NCBI RefSeq assembly: GCF_016722785.1
Contig: NZ_JAEQNE010000001.1
Span: 310,001-374,000, forward strand
Length of the DNA: 64,000 bases
Direction of reading: 5' to 3'
Source of the DNA: Ramlibacter monticola
GTDB taxonomy: Bacteria > Pseudomonadota > Gammaproteobacteria > Burkholderiales > Burkholderiaceae_C
How positions within the stretch are numbered: position 1 is the first letter of the stretch; each line of letters starts with the position of its first letter. The translations under genes and the position numbers were made by a program. The notes under the pieces are model-generated. The model did no database searches. It had not been told where the DNA came from and worked only from the letters and a program-made list of their open reading frames with translations. Shown piece by piece: positions 44,143 through 52,425 of this stretch.

Positions 44143-45294
44143 TCAGGCGGGGACGGCGGCGCGGCCGGCACGGGCGCGCGCGATGACGGTCTTCATGATC
44201 TGCGCCGTGCCGTCGCCGAGCTGGAAGCCCAGCACGTCGCGCAGGCGTTGCTCCATCAGCCCGCGGTCGTAGCCGCCATGGCCGGACAGCAGCAGGCACT
44301 GGTGGATCGCGTCGTAGGCGAGCTTGGGACCCCACCACTTGCACATCGCCGCCTCGGCACTGTGGGGGGCACCCTTGTCCTTCAGCCACAGCGTCTGCAG
44401 GCACAGCAGCCGTGCCGCCTCCACCTGGGTGTCGTACTCGGCGAGCGGATGCGAGACGCCCTGGAACGCCGACAGCGGCTTGCCGAACGCCTCGCGCTCG
44501 GCCACGTAGGCCCAGGTCTCGTCGAGCGCGGCGCGCGCCACGGCGAGCACCTGCAGGCCGATCAGCGCGCGCGAGAAGTCGAAGCCCTGCATCACCTGCA
44601 CGAAGCCCTTGTTCTCCTCGCCCAGGCGGTGGTCCACCGGAATGCGGACGTTCTCGAAGAACAGCGACCCGCGGCCGATGGCGCGCTGCCCGTGGCAGTC
44701 GAAGCGGCTGCGCGTGAGCCCGGGCACGTCGGCGGGCACCAGCAGCGCGGTGACGCCGTGCGCGCCGGAGTCGACCGTCCCCGTGCGGCCGAACACCACG
44801 ATCGCGTCGGCCTGGTCGGCGGCCGAGATCGAGGTCTTCTCGCCATTGATCACGTACTCGTCGCCGACGCGTTCGACCCGCAGGCGCAGTTGCGCCGCGT
44901 CGGAGCCGCCGCGCGGCTCGGTGAGCGCGATGGCGAACAGCGCCTCGCCGCGCGTGAGCTTCTCGAGCCAGGGCTGGACCACCTCCGGCCGGCCGTGGTG
45001 CGCCAGGATCTGGCCATTGAGCGAGGCGAGCAGGTTGATGTAGGACATGCTCAGGTCGGCGCGCGCGATCTCCTCGTGGATCACGCCGGCCGCCAGGCAG
45101 CCCGTGCCCTGGCCGCTGAAGCGCTCCGGCAGCTCCGGCGCGATGAACCCCATCTCGCCCATCTCGCGCATGAGGCGCCGGTCGAGCACGCGCGTCTTGT
45201 CGCGTTCGAGGAAGCCGGGCGCGATGCGCTCGTCGGCGAAGCGGCGCGCATGGTGGGCCAGGGTCAGCAGGTCGTCGTCCAGATATGGATTCAT
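44143..45294 (-). CDS. aliB: Cyclohexanecarboxyl-CoA dehydrogenase (acyl-CoA dehydrogenase family)
   Basis: 383 residues from ATG 45294, preceded by GGAGA. Acyl-CoA dehydrogenase motifs include ALTEPRGGSDAAQL and YVAEREAFGKPLSAFQG. The C-terminal motif reads LGDGTAQIMK, with Asp361 where most family members have the catalytic Glu of an EGT motif. An Asp base has been described among alicyclic acyl-CoA dehydrogenases, though I cannot confirm that it is this position. It converts cyclohexanecarboxyl-CoA to cyclohex-1-ene-1-carboxyl-CoA, donating electrons to EtfAB encoded downstream. Confidence 0.88.
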   Translation of the reverse strand: MNPYLDDDLLTLAHHARRFADERIAPGFLERDKTRVLDRRLMREMGEMGFIAPELPERFSGQGTGCLAAGVIHEEIARADLSMSYINLLASLNGQILAHHGRPEVVQPWLEKLTRGEALFAIALTEPRGGSDAAQLRLRVERVGDEYVINGEKTSISAADQADAIVVFGRTGTVDSGAHGVTALLVPADVPGLTRSRFDCHGQRAIGRGSLFFENVRIPVDHRLGEENKGFVQVMQGFDFSRALIGLQVLAVARAALDETWAYVAEREAFGKPLSAFQGVSHPLAEYDTQVEAARLLCLQTLWLKDKGAPHSAEAAMCKWWGPKLAYDAIHQCLLLSGHGGYDRGLMEQRLRDVLGFQLGDGTAQIMKTVIARARAGRAAVPA

Positions 45295-45365
45295 CGGGGA
45301 GTCTCCAGGAGTACCGGGGCAGGGGCAGTGAGCGGCCCCCGCGTCCTGCCAGTGGGGTGGGGCTG

Positions 45366-46148
45366 TTACTTCGCGTACTTGCGGAAATCGGGCTTGCGCT
45401 TGTCCTTCAGCGCGGCCACGCCCTCGCGCGACTCTTCGGTGTCGTAGAAGAGCTTCAGTGCATACATCCCCATGCCGGCGATGCCGCTCTGGTGCGCGGT
45501 GTCCATGTTGAAGCTGCGCTTGGCGATCGCGATGGCGGTGGGGCTGCGTTCGCAGATCGTCTCGGCCCACTGCTGCACCTCGGCATCGAGCTGGTCGTGC
45601 GGCACGCAGGCGTTGGCCAGGCCCATCGCGACGGCTTCGGCGCCCGAGTAGCGCTTGTTGAGGTACCAGATCTCGCGCGCCTTCTTCTCGCCCACCACGC
45701 GGGCGAGGAAGGCCGTGCCGTAGCCCGGATCGACCGAGCCCATCTTGGGCCCGACCTGGCCGAAGATGGCCTTCTCCGAGCAGATGGTGAGGTCGCAGAT
45801 CGTGCACAGCACGTTGCCGCCGCCGATCGCGAAGCCCTGCACGCGCGCGATCACCGGCTTGGGCACGTCGCGGATGGCGGTGTGCAGCTCCTCCATCGGC
45901 AGCCCGATGGTGCCGCGGCCGTCGTAGTTGCCGTCGTGCGCCGACTGGTCGCCGCCGGTGCAGAAGGCCTTGTCGCCGGCCCCGGCGAGCACGATGCAGC
46001 CGACATTGCGGTCGTAGCCCGCTTTGTTCAGCGCCTTGATCAGCTCGTCGCAGGTGGTGCCGCGGAAGGCGTTCATCTTCTCCGGGCGGTTGATGGTGAT
46101 CCAGGCCACGCCGTTGCGGATCTCGTACAGGATGTCTCGGAAGTCCAT
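45366..46148 (-). CDS. badI: 2-ketocyclohexanecarboxyl-CoA hydrolase
   Basis: 260 residues of the crotonase superfamily, close to BadI throughout as I recall it: NGVAWITINRPEKMNAFRGT, AFCTGGDQSAHDGNYDGRGT, QVGPKMGSVDPGYGTAFLAR and the end segment DTEESREGVAALKDKRKP. BadI opens the ring of 2-ketocyclohexanecarboxyl-CoA by hydrolysis, giving pimeloyl-CoA. The GGDQS and VDPGYG segments are distinctive for BadI and the related MenB. It lies between badH and aliB. Confidence 0.95.
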   Translation of the reverse strand: MDFRDILYEIRNGVAWITINRPEKMNAFRGTTCDELIKALNKAGYDRNVGCIVLAGAGDKAFCTGGDQSAHDGNYDGRGTIGLPMEELHTAIRDVPKPVIARVQGFAIGGGNVLCTICDLTICSEKAIFGQVGPKMGSVDPGYGTAFLARVVGEKKAREIWYLNKRYSGAEAVAMGLANACVPHDQLDAEVQQWAETICERSPTAIAIAKRSFNMDTAHQSGIAGMGMYALKLFYDTEESREGVAALKDKRKPDFRKYAK

Positions 46149-46182
46149 GGGTCGTCTCTCGAAGGTTGGTGGGTTGCCGGCG

Positions 46183-46953
46183 TCAGCCGTTCATGGTCAG
46201 GCCGCCGGACACGCTGAGGACCTGGCCAGTGACATAGGCAGCGTCGTCGCTGGCGAAGAACAGCACGGCGCCGGGCAGGTCGCCGGGCTGGCCGATGCGG
46301 CCGAGCGGAATCGAGCGCGTGAACGCCTCCATCAGCTTTTCGGGGTTGCCCGCGCCTTCCTTGTAGTCGGCGAACAGGGCGGTGTCGGTGGGCCCGGGGC
46401 ACACGACGTTGACGGTGATGCCGTGGCGTGCGTGCTCGCGGGCGATGGTCTTGGAGAACGACACCAGCCCGCCCTTGCAGGCCGCATAGACGGCCTCGCC
46501 CGACGAGCCGACGCGCGCCGCGTCGGAGGAGATGTTGACGATGCGGCCCTTCTTGCGCGCGGCCATGCCAGGCAGCACCGCGTGATGCATGTGCAGGGCG
46601 CCGGTCAGGTTGATCGCGATCAGCTTGTCCCACTGCGCGGGCTCGGTCTTCGTGAACGGCTTGAAGACGTCCCAGCCGGCGTTGTTCACCAGGACGGCTA
46701 TCGGGCCGAGCGCCGTCTCCGTCTGCGCGACGGCGGCGTCGACGCTGGCGCGATCGGTGATGTCGCAGCGGAACGCCTGCGCCCGGCCGCCCTCGTCACG
46801 GATCGCGGCGGCGACCTTCTCGGCCGCGTCGGGATTGAGGTCGTACACCGCGACACGGGCGCCCTCGGCGGCGAAGCGTCGGCAGGTGGCCCCGCCGATT
46901 CCGCCGCCACCGCCGGTGACGACCACGGTCATGTCCTGGAAGCGTTGCATCAT
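46183..46953 (-). CDS. badH: 2-hydroxycyclohexanecarboxyl-CoA dehydrogenase (SDR)
   Basis: 256-residue short-chain dehydrogenase. The NAD site is VVVTGGGGGIGGATCRRFA, NNAGWD follows, and the catalytic Ser, Tyr and Lys are in ISSDAARVGSSGEAVYAACKGG. The long GITVNVVCPGPTDTALF stretch and the end GQVLSVSGGLTMNG match BadH as I recall it. It oxidises 2-hydroxycyclohexanecarboxyl-CoA to the 2-keto form. First gene of the minus-strand operon, 130 bp from the divergent badR. Confidence 0.93.
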   Translation of the reverse strand: MMQRFQDMTVVVTGGGGGIGGATCRRFAAEGARVAVYDLNPDAAEKVAAAIRDEGGRAQAFRCDITDRASVDAAVAQTETALGPIAVLVNNAGWDVFKPFTKTEPAQWDKLIAINLTGALHMHHAVLPGMAARKKGRIVNISSDAARVGSSGEAVYAACKGGLVSFSKTIAREHARHGITVNVVCPGPTDTALFADYKEGAGNPEKLMEAFTRSIPLGRIGQPGDLPGAVLFFASDDAAYVTGQVLSVSGGLTMNG

Positions 46954-46999
46954 GTTCCTCTCGATGGCTTGGGTTGCAGACCGCCTCCAGCCCCGGGTC

Positions 47000-47040
47000 A
47001 GGATTAGAATAGGTCAATATGTTGTCGTAATTGTAGGTGC
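47000..47040. promoter_or_regulatory. Divergent badH/badR promoter region with candidate BadR operator
   Basis: This AT-rich block sits in an otherwise GC-rich intergenic region. On the minus strand TTACGA and TCTAAT, 16 bp apart, can serve as -35 and -10 for badH. CAATATGTTG (47015-47024) is a short inverted repeat between those boxes, and CAAT (47015-47018) with ATTG (47030-47033) forms a wider one. A MarR-type repressor bound here would block badH and probably its own gene. Boxes are read by eye. Confidence 0.5.
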
Positions 47041-47083
47041 GCGCCGCGCCGGACGCAAGCCCTGACTTTGTATCGGAGATTTC

Positions 47084-47602
47084 ATGCCCCACGCTGGACG
47101 ACAGACGGCGGAAACGAAGACGGAGATGGCCAACCGGCTGTTCTTCCGGCTCTACCAATGTGCCAACATGTTGCACAAAACGGGAACGCGGGCGGTCGAA
47201 GCCGAGGGACTGACCACGCAGCAGTGGGCGGTGCTGGGCGCCTTGTCCCGCGAGAAGGCGGAAACCGGCATGAGCGTCGGTGAGCTCGCCAGGTACCTGA
47301 TGGTGAGCCGGCAGAACCTGTCCGGCCTGATCGGGCGCATGGAGCGCGACGGGCACGTGGTGGTCGCTGCCCACGGCGAGGACCGGCGCTCGCGCGTGGT
47401 CACGATGACCGAGTCGGGCCGGCATGTCTGGCAGGCGCTGGCGCTGCCGAAGATCCGCGCCTACTACGAGGAGATCCTGGGCGACTTCTCCGTCAACGAC
47501 CTCGCCCACATGCTGCACTACCTGCTCAAGATGCTCGAGAACATGCAGCGCCTGGACCAGGCCTGGGTCGGATCCGGCGAAGAGGATGGCGGCGCGTCGT
47601 AG
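47084..47602 (+). CDS. badR: MarR family regulator of the cyclohexanecarboxylate operon
   Basis: 172 residues with a MarR winged helix: TTQQWAVLGALSREK, VGELARYLMVSRQNLSGLIGRMERDG (recognition helix) and the wing HGEDRRSRVVTMTESG. Helices at both ends form the dimer. The ATG has GGAGA upstream. In Rhodopseudomonas palustris, BadR is a MarR repressor of the alicyclic-acid genes relieved by 2-ketocyclohexane-1-carboxyl-CoA; the same role is inferred here from the divergent position next to badH. Confidence 0.88.
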   Translation: MPHAGRQTAETKTEMANRLFFRLYQCANMLHKTGTRAVEAEGLTTQQWAVLGALSREKAETGMSVGELARYLMVSRQNLSGLIGRMERDGHVVVAAHGEDRRSRVVTMTESGRHVWQALALPKIRAYYEEILGDFSVNDLAHMLHYLLKMLENMQRLDQAWVGSGEEDGGAS

Positions 47603-47605
47603 CAG

Positions 47606-47625
47606 CGGGGCCGGGAAAGGCCCCG
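47606..47625. terminator. Hairpin between convergent badR and usp genes
   Basis: CGGGGCC (47606-47612) and GGCCCCG (47619-47625) flank a GGGAAA loop, 4 nt after the badR stop and 13 bp before the end of the minus-strand stress gene. It could terminate transcription from both sides, although T-runs are lacking. Confidence 0.45.
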
Positions 47626-47638
47626 GCGCCGGGCGGTG

Positions 47639-48523
47639 CTATCCCGCGCGACGGGGCACGACGAGCACGTCGCAGCCGGCATGCGCCAGCATGTGGCTGG
47701 TGGTGCTTCCGAGCAGCATGTCTTCCAGCAGCGACTCGCCCTGCTTGCCGACCGCCACCAGGTCGGCTTGCATCCGTTCGCTGGCACGCAGGGCTTCCCG
47801 GCGGATGTCGCCCGGCACGACAACCGACTGCGTGCGATCCGGCGCATCCACGTCCGCCAGCATCTGCTGCATGCGCCCGTAGGCGCCGTCACGGACCTCC
47901 CGCCGGTAGGCGGCGATGTCGTTGTCGCTGACGCTGGCCAGCCGCAGCTTGCCTTCGAACGGAATGCTGTAGGCATGCAGCAGGTGCACGGATCCCTGGC
48001 GCGCGACGCCGAGCGCGGCGCGCAGCGCGGCCTGGGCCGCGCCGGAGAAGTCGGTGAGCACGAGCGCGCGCGCGTAGGCCCGTTCCGGCGCCCGGTTGAC
48101 CACCAGCGCGGGACGTTCCGCGGTGCGCACCAGGCGATCGGCGAGCGTTCCGAGGGCGGCCTCGAGCGCTCCGGGCTCGCCGCACGCGCCCAGCACCATC
48201 AGGTCGGTGGCGATGCTCGCCTCGTGCACTTCCTCCAGCGGGCGGCCGACCCGCAGCAGCCGCTCCACGCGCACCCCATGGTCCTGCTCGAGCCGCCGGG
48301 CCTGGGCTTCCAGCTGCAACCTGGCCTGCTCCTCCAGGGCGGCGCGCAACTCGCGGCCCCTGGCCAACCAGTCCCGCACGGCGAGGAGGGCATCGGGCTC
48401 GACCACGTGCAGCAGGATCAGGCGGGCGTCATATTCGGCCGCCAGCATGGCGGCGCGGCGCGCGGCGTGGGTGGCGCCGGCGGAAAAGTCCGTCGCGGCG
48501 AGGATGGCGCGGATGGAACGCAT
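47639..48523 (-). CDS. Universal stress protein, tandem UspA domains (copy 1)
   Basis: 294 residues from ATG 48523 (AGGAGAAC upstream). Two UspA domains are visible: residues 1 to about 145, starting RAILAATDFS and ending with the nucleotide-binding pattern GACGEPGALEAALGTLADRL, and about 150-294, starting RALVLTDFSGAAQ and ending GKQGESLLEDMLLGSTTSHM. Both match G2xG9xG-type ATP-binding Usp domains. A charged linker helix in the first domain resembles a coiled coil. Cytoplasmic stress role. It is the last gene of a three-gene minus-strand set. Confidence 0.92.
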   Translation of the reverse strand: MRSIRAILAATDFSAGATHAARRAAMLAAEYDARLILLHVVEPDALLAVRDWLARGRELRAALEEQARLQLEAQARRLEQDHGVRVERLLRVGRPLEEVHEASIATDLMVLGACGEPGALEAALGTLADRLVRTAERPALVVNRAPERAYARALVLTDFSGAAQAALRAALGVARQGSVHLLHAYSIPFEGKLRLASVSDNDIAAYRREVRDGAYGRMQQMLADVDAPDRTQSVVVPGDIRREALRASERMQADLVAVGKQGESLLEDMLLGSTTSHMLAHAGCDVLVVPRRAG

Positions 48524-48576
48524 GTCTTGTTCTCCTTTCTGGATGACGGAAGGTCTGGCGTGCGCGTGCCTGCGCC

Positions 48577-49539
48577 CTACTTCCACTCGGGCAAGCGCAC
48601 CAAGGTGCCCCAGTGCGCCGGGCTCGACGGCGTCGAGGGCACCTGCGGCGCGGGCGCGTCCACCCTCCTCGCGGCTTGCGACCGCACCGGGTGCACCAGC
48701 ACGTCCGCCGACGCCCGGGCCAGCACGCATTGCGTGAGTCCGCCCAGGAAGTAGCCGGCCAGCAATCCGCGCTGCGCCTTCCCGATCACCAGCAGTTCCG
48801 CATCCCACGCCTGCGTGCGGGCGAGCACCACCCGCGCGGCATCGCCGAACGCGATGCTCGCCTCGGCCCCGGATTGGCCGACCTGCGCCGCGGCGACCCG
48901 CTGGTGCACCGCGAGCAACGCGGCCTGCGCGCGGTGTTGCCGGTCGAAGCGCAGCGTCAGCTCCGGGCCCTCGAGCTCGCGCAGGATCTTCTCGTCGCCG
49001 GCGTCGATCGCGTGCAGCACCTCCAGGCGCGATCCGCGCGACAGCGACGCCGCCAGCGCGATCACGCGCGCCGACTGGTCCCGCACATCCAGCGGCACCA
49101 GCACCCGCTGGTACGACGCCAGCGCGGGACGCTTGACCACCAGCACGGGCGAGCGGCACAGGCGGATCAGCCGTTCCGCCTGCGTGCCCATGATCCACTC
49201 GCGCAGCGGATTGCGCCGCACGCTGGGCAGCACCATCATCGCTGCATCGCGCGACGCAGCCACCGCGTGTCGCAGGACGTTGCCCTGCACGGCCTCGACA
49301 GAGACGTCGACGCGCGTGCGCTGCCGGATGTCCTCGACCAGCTCGCGCAAGGCGGCCTCCTCGCGCGCGAGCACGCGCGGCTGCGGCGCCGGATGCAGGA
49401 TATTCAGCTTCGCGCCCAGTTCCCGTGCGACCAGCGCCGCGCGCCAGGTCGCGTTGCACCCCGCGGAGGACGCCGCGCCCAGGCACACCACGACGGGAGT
49501 GGACTGCGTCGACGGGTTGATCGTCTTCTGCTGCGTCAT
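48577..49539 (-). CDS. Universal stress protein, tandem UspA domains (copy 2)
   Basis: 320 residues. The first Usp domain (about 14-135) ends VLPSVRRNPLREWIMGTQAE, a weakened nucleotide-binding pattern. The second (about 145-290) begins RVLVPLDVRDQSARVIA and ends IGKAQRGLLAGYFLGGLTQC. A Pro-rich tail of about 30 residues follows. The start overlaps the stop of the upstream Rnk-like gene by 4 nt, so they are coupled. The altered first domain may have lost ATP binding. Confidence 0.9.
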   Translation of the reverse strand: MTQQKTINPSTQSTPVVVCLGAASSAGCNATWRAALVARELGAKLNILHPAPQPRVLAREEAALRELVEDIRQRTRVDVSVEAVQGNVLRHAVAASRDAAMMVLPSVRRNPLREWIMGTQAERLIRLCRSPVLVVKRPALASYQRVLVPLDVRDQSARVIALAASLSRGSRLEVLHAIDAGDEKILRELEGPELTLRFDRQHRAQAALLAVHQRVAAAQVGQSGAEASIAFGDAARVVLARTQAWDAELLVIGKAQRGLLAGYFLGGLTQCVLARASADVLVHPVRSQAARRVDAPAPQVPSTPSSPAHWGTLVRLPEWK

Positions 49540-49955
49540 GGCGCCACCCCGCGCGCGTTGGCGTGCTTCGCGAGCACGGACACGATGCGGGCCGAGTGGA
49601 CGCGGCCGAACGCGCGCCAGCTCGCCGTCTCGCCCACGGACAGGCCGAACAGGCCCGCCCCGAGCGGCGACAGCACCGAGATGCGGCCGCTGGCGCTGTC
49701 GGCGTCCTGCGGGTAGACGAGCGTCACCTGCGTCGGCGGCTCGTCGGCGTCGCCGACGAGGAACACCTGCGCACCCATGGTGACGACACCCGGCGCGACG
49801 CTGCTGGAGGCGAGCAGCACGCCCTCGCGCAGGGCGAGCTCCACCTCGCTGGCGCCGGGAAGCTCCGGTCCGCCCTCACGCAGCAGGCGCGTGAGATGAA
49901 CGTAGTCGGTCTGGGTGACGATGCGTCCGGGTGGACGCGGCACGAAGGATTGCAT
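49536..49955 (-). CDS. Rnk/GreA-C-like protein, copy 1
   Basis: 139 residues from ATG 49955, with GGAG 7 nt upstream; a GTG two codons earlier is too close to that site. The N-terminal part is short and helical. The C-terminal part carries the GreA/GreB C-terminal FKBP-like fold of Rnk (regulator of nucleoside diphosphate kinase): VTLVYPQDADSASGRISVLS, then PLGAGLFGLSVGE. Rnk binds RNA polymerase without transcript-cleavage activity. Coupled to the Usp gene downstream, which suggests a role in the same stress response. Confidence 0.85.
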   Translation of the reverse strand: MQSFVPRPPGRIVTQTDYVHLTRLLREGGPELPGASEVELALREGVLLASSSVAPGVVTMGAQVFLVGDADEPPTQVTLVYPQDADSASGRISVLSPLGAGLFGLSVGETASWRAFGRVHSARIVSVLAKHANARGVAP

Positions 49956-50446
49956 GAACACACTCCATGGCGGTTCGGCATGCCGCGATGCATCGCGGAT
50001 GCGAAAGGGGTTTGGCGCGTGGAGTGCCCGGCGATCCCGTGGCGCGGCAGAAGGGAATCGCCGGGCTCAGGAAAGTGCTGCCGTTCGTGCAGGAGTGAAG
50101 CGAGTTCGTGTCACGGCCCAAGTCTATGTGCGTCCCGCCGGCGCGGCCAGGCGCCTGCGCAATGCCCCTCGATCCCTTGCCAGAATGGGCCGCATCCGCG
50201 GTGGCGCGCCTATACTGCACGCATGACACGCCTCACCTGCCACACCGGGTTCGCCGATGCGACGCGCCACCAGCGCGCGCTCGCGCCCATGCTGGCGGGC
50301 CTGCAGCGAACGCCCGCACATTCCTGAGCCCGGCGGTCGCCCCCTTCTCCCCTTCAGCGCATCCATCGACCACCGGGCCAAGCCCGCCGCGCGCCTGCGG
50401 ACCGCTTTCGCCCAGCGACGGTCCGTGTTCGATTGGAGTGCCATCC
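49956..50446. other. Intergenic region between two divergent Rnk-like genes
   Basis: 491 bp containing the promoters for both stress operons. A clear TATACT -10 box lies at 50211-50216 on the plus strand, without a good -35 at 17 bp. Its predicted start is 50223, exactly the A of an ATG that opens a 34-codon frame (50223-50327). The remaining sequence shows no RNA gene or repeat that I can support. Confidence 0.5.
50223..50327 (+). CDS. Possible small leaderless ORF
   Basis: 34 codons starting MTRLTCHTGFADATRHQ. The ATG coincides with the transcription start predicted from TATACT at 50211-50216, so it could be translated from a leaderless message. No homology is recognised, and codon use in this GC-rich region is not decisive. 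It may instead be part of the 5' leader of the Rnk-like gene at 50447. Confidence 0.25.
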   Translation: MTRLTCHTGFADATRHQRALAPMLAGLQRTPAHS

Positions 50447-50848
50447 ATGCGTGCCCCGCATTCCGGTGAGCGCAAGCTCACCGAGCTCGATTCCGTCCGC
50501 CTGCGCAAGCTCACCGCTGCGGGCGCGTTCCCGCAGCTCGCCGACATCCTGGACGACGCGCAGCTGCTGCCGTCCCACGCGATCCCGCCCGACGTGGTGA
50601 CGATGTACGCGCGCTTCGTGATCCGCGACCTCAAGCTGCAGCGGCGCCAGATTCTGGTCGTGTGCTATCCCGCCGATGCCGATCCCTCCACCGGATCGAT
50701 CTCCGTGCTGTCGCCGGCAGGCATGGGCCTGATCGGCCGCACCGTCGGCGCGCTCGCCCAATGGACCGGCCCGGGTGGCGAAGAGACCGTGGCCCAGATC
50801 GAAGGGATCCTGTTCCAGCCGGAGGCGACCGGCGACTACGTGACGTAG
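50447..50848 (+). CDS. Rnk/GreA-C-like protein, copy 2
   Basis: 133 residues; the ATG has GGAG 9 nt upstream. The N-terminal helical part (KLTELDSVRLRKLTAAGAFP) is followed by the Rnk/GreA C-terminal fold: LVVCYPADADPSTGSISVLS, PAGMGLIGRTVGALAQWTGP and a trailing segment. It is divergent from copy 1 and diverged from it substantially. It heads the plus-strand half of the stress island, followed 75 bp later by another Usp gene. Function as an RNA-polymerase-binding regulator is inferred from the family. Confidence 0.85.
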   Translation: MRAPHSGERKLTELDSVRLRKLTAAGAFPQLADILDDAQLLPSHAIPPDVVTMYARFVIRDLKLQRRQILVVCYPADADPSTGSISVLSPAGMGLIGRTVGALAQWTGPGGEETVAQIEGILFQPEATGDYVT

Positions 50849-50923
50849 TCGCCGCGCTCCTCGCTTCCGCTCCCCTGCCCGACCGGGGCGTCACGCCCGG
50901 CGCGGCCTCACCTGGAACACGCC

Positions 50924-51850
50924 ATGAGCATCAAGTCCATCCTTGCCCTCACCGATCTTTCCGCGCGGGAAGACGTCGCCGTGCAGCGGGCCGGCCAGCT
51001 CGCCGAGATGCACCGCGCCGCCATCAAGCTGCTGTACGTGCCCACGCACGGGCAGCCCGCACAACCCGGCGCCCCTGCGCGCCTGGCCGACATGGCCCGC
51101 CGGCTCGAGGACCGCCTCGGGCTGCGGGTCAGGACGGCGAGCGCCAGGGCCTTCGAGCTGGAGGAGCTCGCCGCGGAAGCGCGCGGGGCGGACCTCGTGG
51201 TTCTGCCGCATCGCCACGAGCGCACCACGGCGGCCTTCTTTCGCGGCCAGCCGGTGCTGCGCCTGCTGCGGCGCTGCCGCTGTCCCGTGCTCGTCGCGCG
51301 CCAGCCGTTCGCCGGGCCTTATCGGCACATCCTGGTCGCGGTCGACTTCTCCGCGGCATCGCAGGCGCTGGTGAAGCTGGCCGGCAAGCTCGAACCGCGT
51401 GCGGGTCTGGAGCTGTTCCACGCGATCAGCACGCTGGAGGAGTCGAAGCTGCGCTCCGCCGAGGCGCCCGAAGTCGCCGTGCGTGCCTATCGGCAGAAGC
51501 GCCTGCGCGACGCGCGGCAGCGGATCGTGGCGCTCACCGATTCCTTCGATGCGCGCAGGAACCGCGTGCTCACCGCGATCGGACGGGGCGACCCGGGGCG
51601 GCAGACCGTGATCCAGCAGGAGCACTCGGGTGCGGATCTCGTCGTGCTGGGCAAGAGCCGCAGCAGCGCATGGGAGGACTTCCTCTGTGGCAGCGTCGCG
51701 CATCGCGTCCTGAGCTGGGGCACCAGCGACGTCCTGCTGGTGCCGCAGGCCTGGCTGCAGGCGACCGCGCCGGTCGCCGCGCGCCGCATCGGCAGCGGCA
51801 TCGCACGCCCCGCGCTGCCCATGCGCCCCGCCGAAAGGAGCGCGTCATGA
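50924..51850 (+). CDS. Universal stress protein, tandem UspA domains (copy 3)
   Basis: 308 residues. Domain 1 (about 1-128) starts SIKSILALTDLSAREDVA and its nucleotide-binding loop is degenerate (LPHRHERTTAAFFRGQPVLR). Domain 2 (about 130-285) starts RHILVAVDFSAASQALVKLA and ends LGKSRSSAWEDFLCGSVAHR. Ends with an ATGA overlap to the EF-G-like gene. As in copy 2, one of the two domains has lost the canonical glycine pattern. Confidence 0.9.
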   Translation: MSIKSILALTDLSAREDVAVQRAGQLAEMHRAAIKLLYVPTHGQPAQPGAPARLADMARRLEDRLGLRVRTASARAFELEELAAEARGADLVVLPHRHERTTAAFFRGQPVLRLLRRCRCPVLVARQPFAGPYRHILVAVDFSAASQALVKLAGKLEPRAGLELFHAISTLEESKLRSAEAPEVAVRAYRQKRLRDARQRIVALTDSFDARRNRVLTAIGRGDPGRQTVIQQEHSGADLVVLGKSRSSAWEDFLCGSVAHRVLSWGTSDVLLVPQAWLQATAPVAARRIGSGIARPALPMRPAERSAS

Positions 51851-52425
51851 GCTTTCCCGCAGCATTGACCCGCGACGACATGGAGGCCCTGGACACGCTG
51901 GACCTGCTGCCGCTTCGCCAGAGGGTGGGCGCGACCCACGGCAAGCCGCTCGCGGCGGGCGGCCACAGCCTGCTGGACGCGCTTTCGCGGCCGGATCGCT
52001 TCCGCATCCTGCGCCACGGCGCCGGCGGGCAGATCCTGGCGCGCAACGGCCTCGCCTTGGCCGAAGCGCAGCACCTGCTGCGGCAAGCGTACGGCGCGGC
52101 CATCGCGTTCGGAAGCCCGACCGTCCACACGGTGACGGATCGCGCGACCGGACAGGTGCTGGCGCCCCTGATGTTCCTGCGCATCGCCGCGCCGCGCGCG
52201 TACCGGCAGGACCTGGTGCAGCTGCTCGCACGATGTTCGCCGCAACAGGGCACGGCAAGCTTCGAAGGCAACCGGGTCGTGGTGCGGGCGGAGCTCCCCC
52301 TGGCGCGCCTGATCGGACTGGAGCGAGAGGTCCTCGACCGCACGGAGGGCGCGGCGGACGTCCTGTGCCGGCTCGCACGCTACGGCCCCGTTCCGGGGCA
52401 TGCGGGGGAGGGTCTGCGGGCATGA
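51847..52425 (+). CDS. Orphan protein resembling EF-G domain V
   Basis: 192 residues with no GTPase domain. The C-terminal 95 residues resemble the end of elongation factor G: LAPLMFLRIAAPRAYRQDLV, LLARCSPQQGTASFEGN, VRAELPLARLIGLEREVLDR and TEGAADVLCRLARYGPVP follow the EF-G pattern P-x-M...P-x-x-Y...G...PLA-x-x-x-G...T-x-G-x-A...Y-x-PVP. The N-terminal half is unrecognised. It sits between a Usp gene and a small membrane protein, all overlapping. A ribosome-related stress function is conceivable; resemblance was judged by eye. Confidence 0.7.
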   Translation: MSFPAALTRDDMEALDTLDLLPLRQRVGATHGKPLAAGGHSLLDALSRPDRFRILRHGAGGQILARNGLALAEAQHLLRQAYGAAIAFGSPTVHTVTDRATGQVLAPLMFLRIAAPRAYRQDLVQLLARCSPQQGTASFEGNRVVVRAELPLARLIGLEREVLDRTEGAADVLCRLARYGPVPGHAGEGLRA

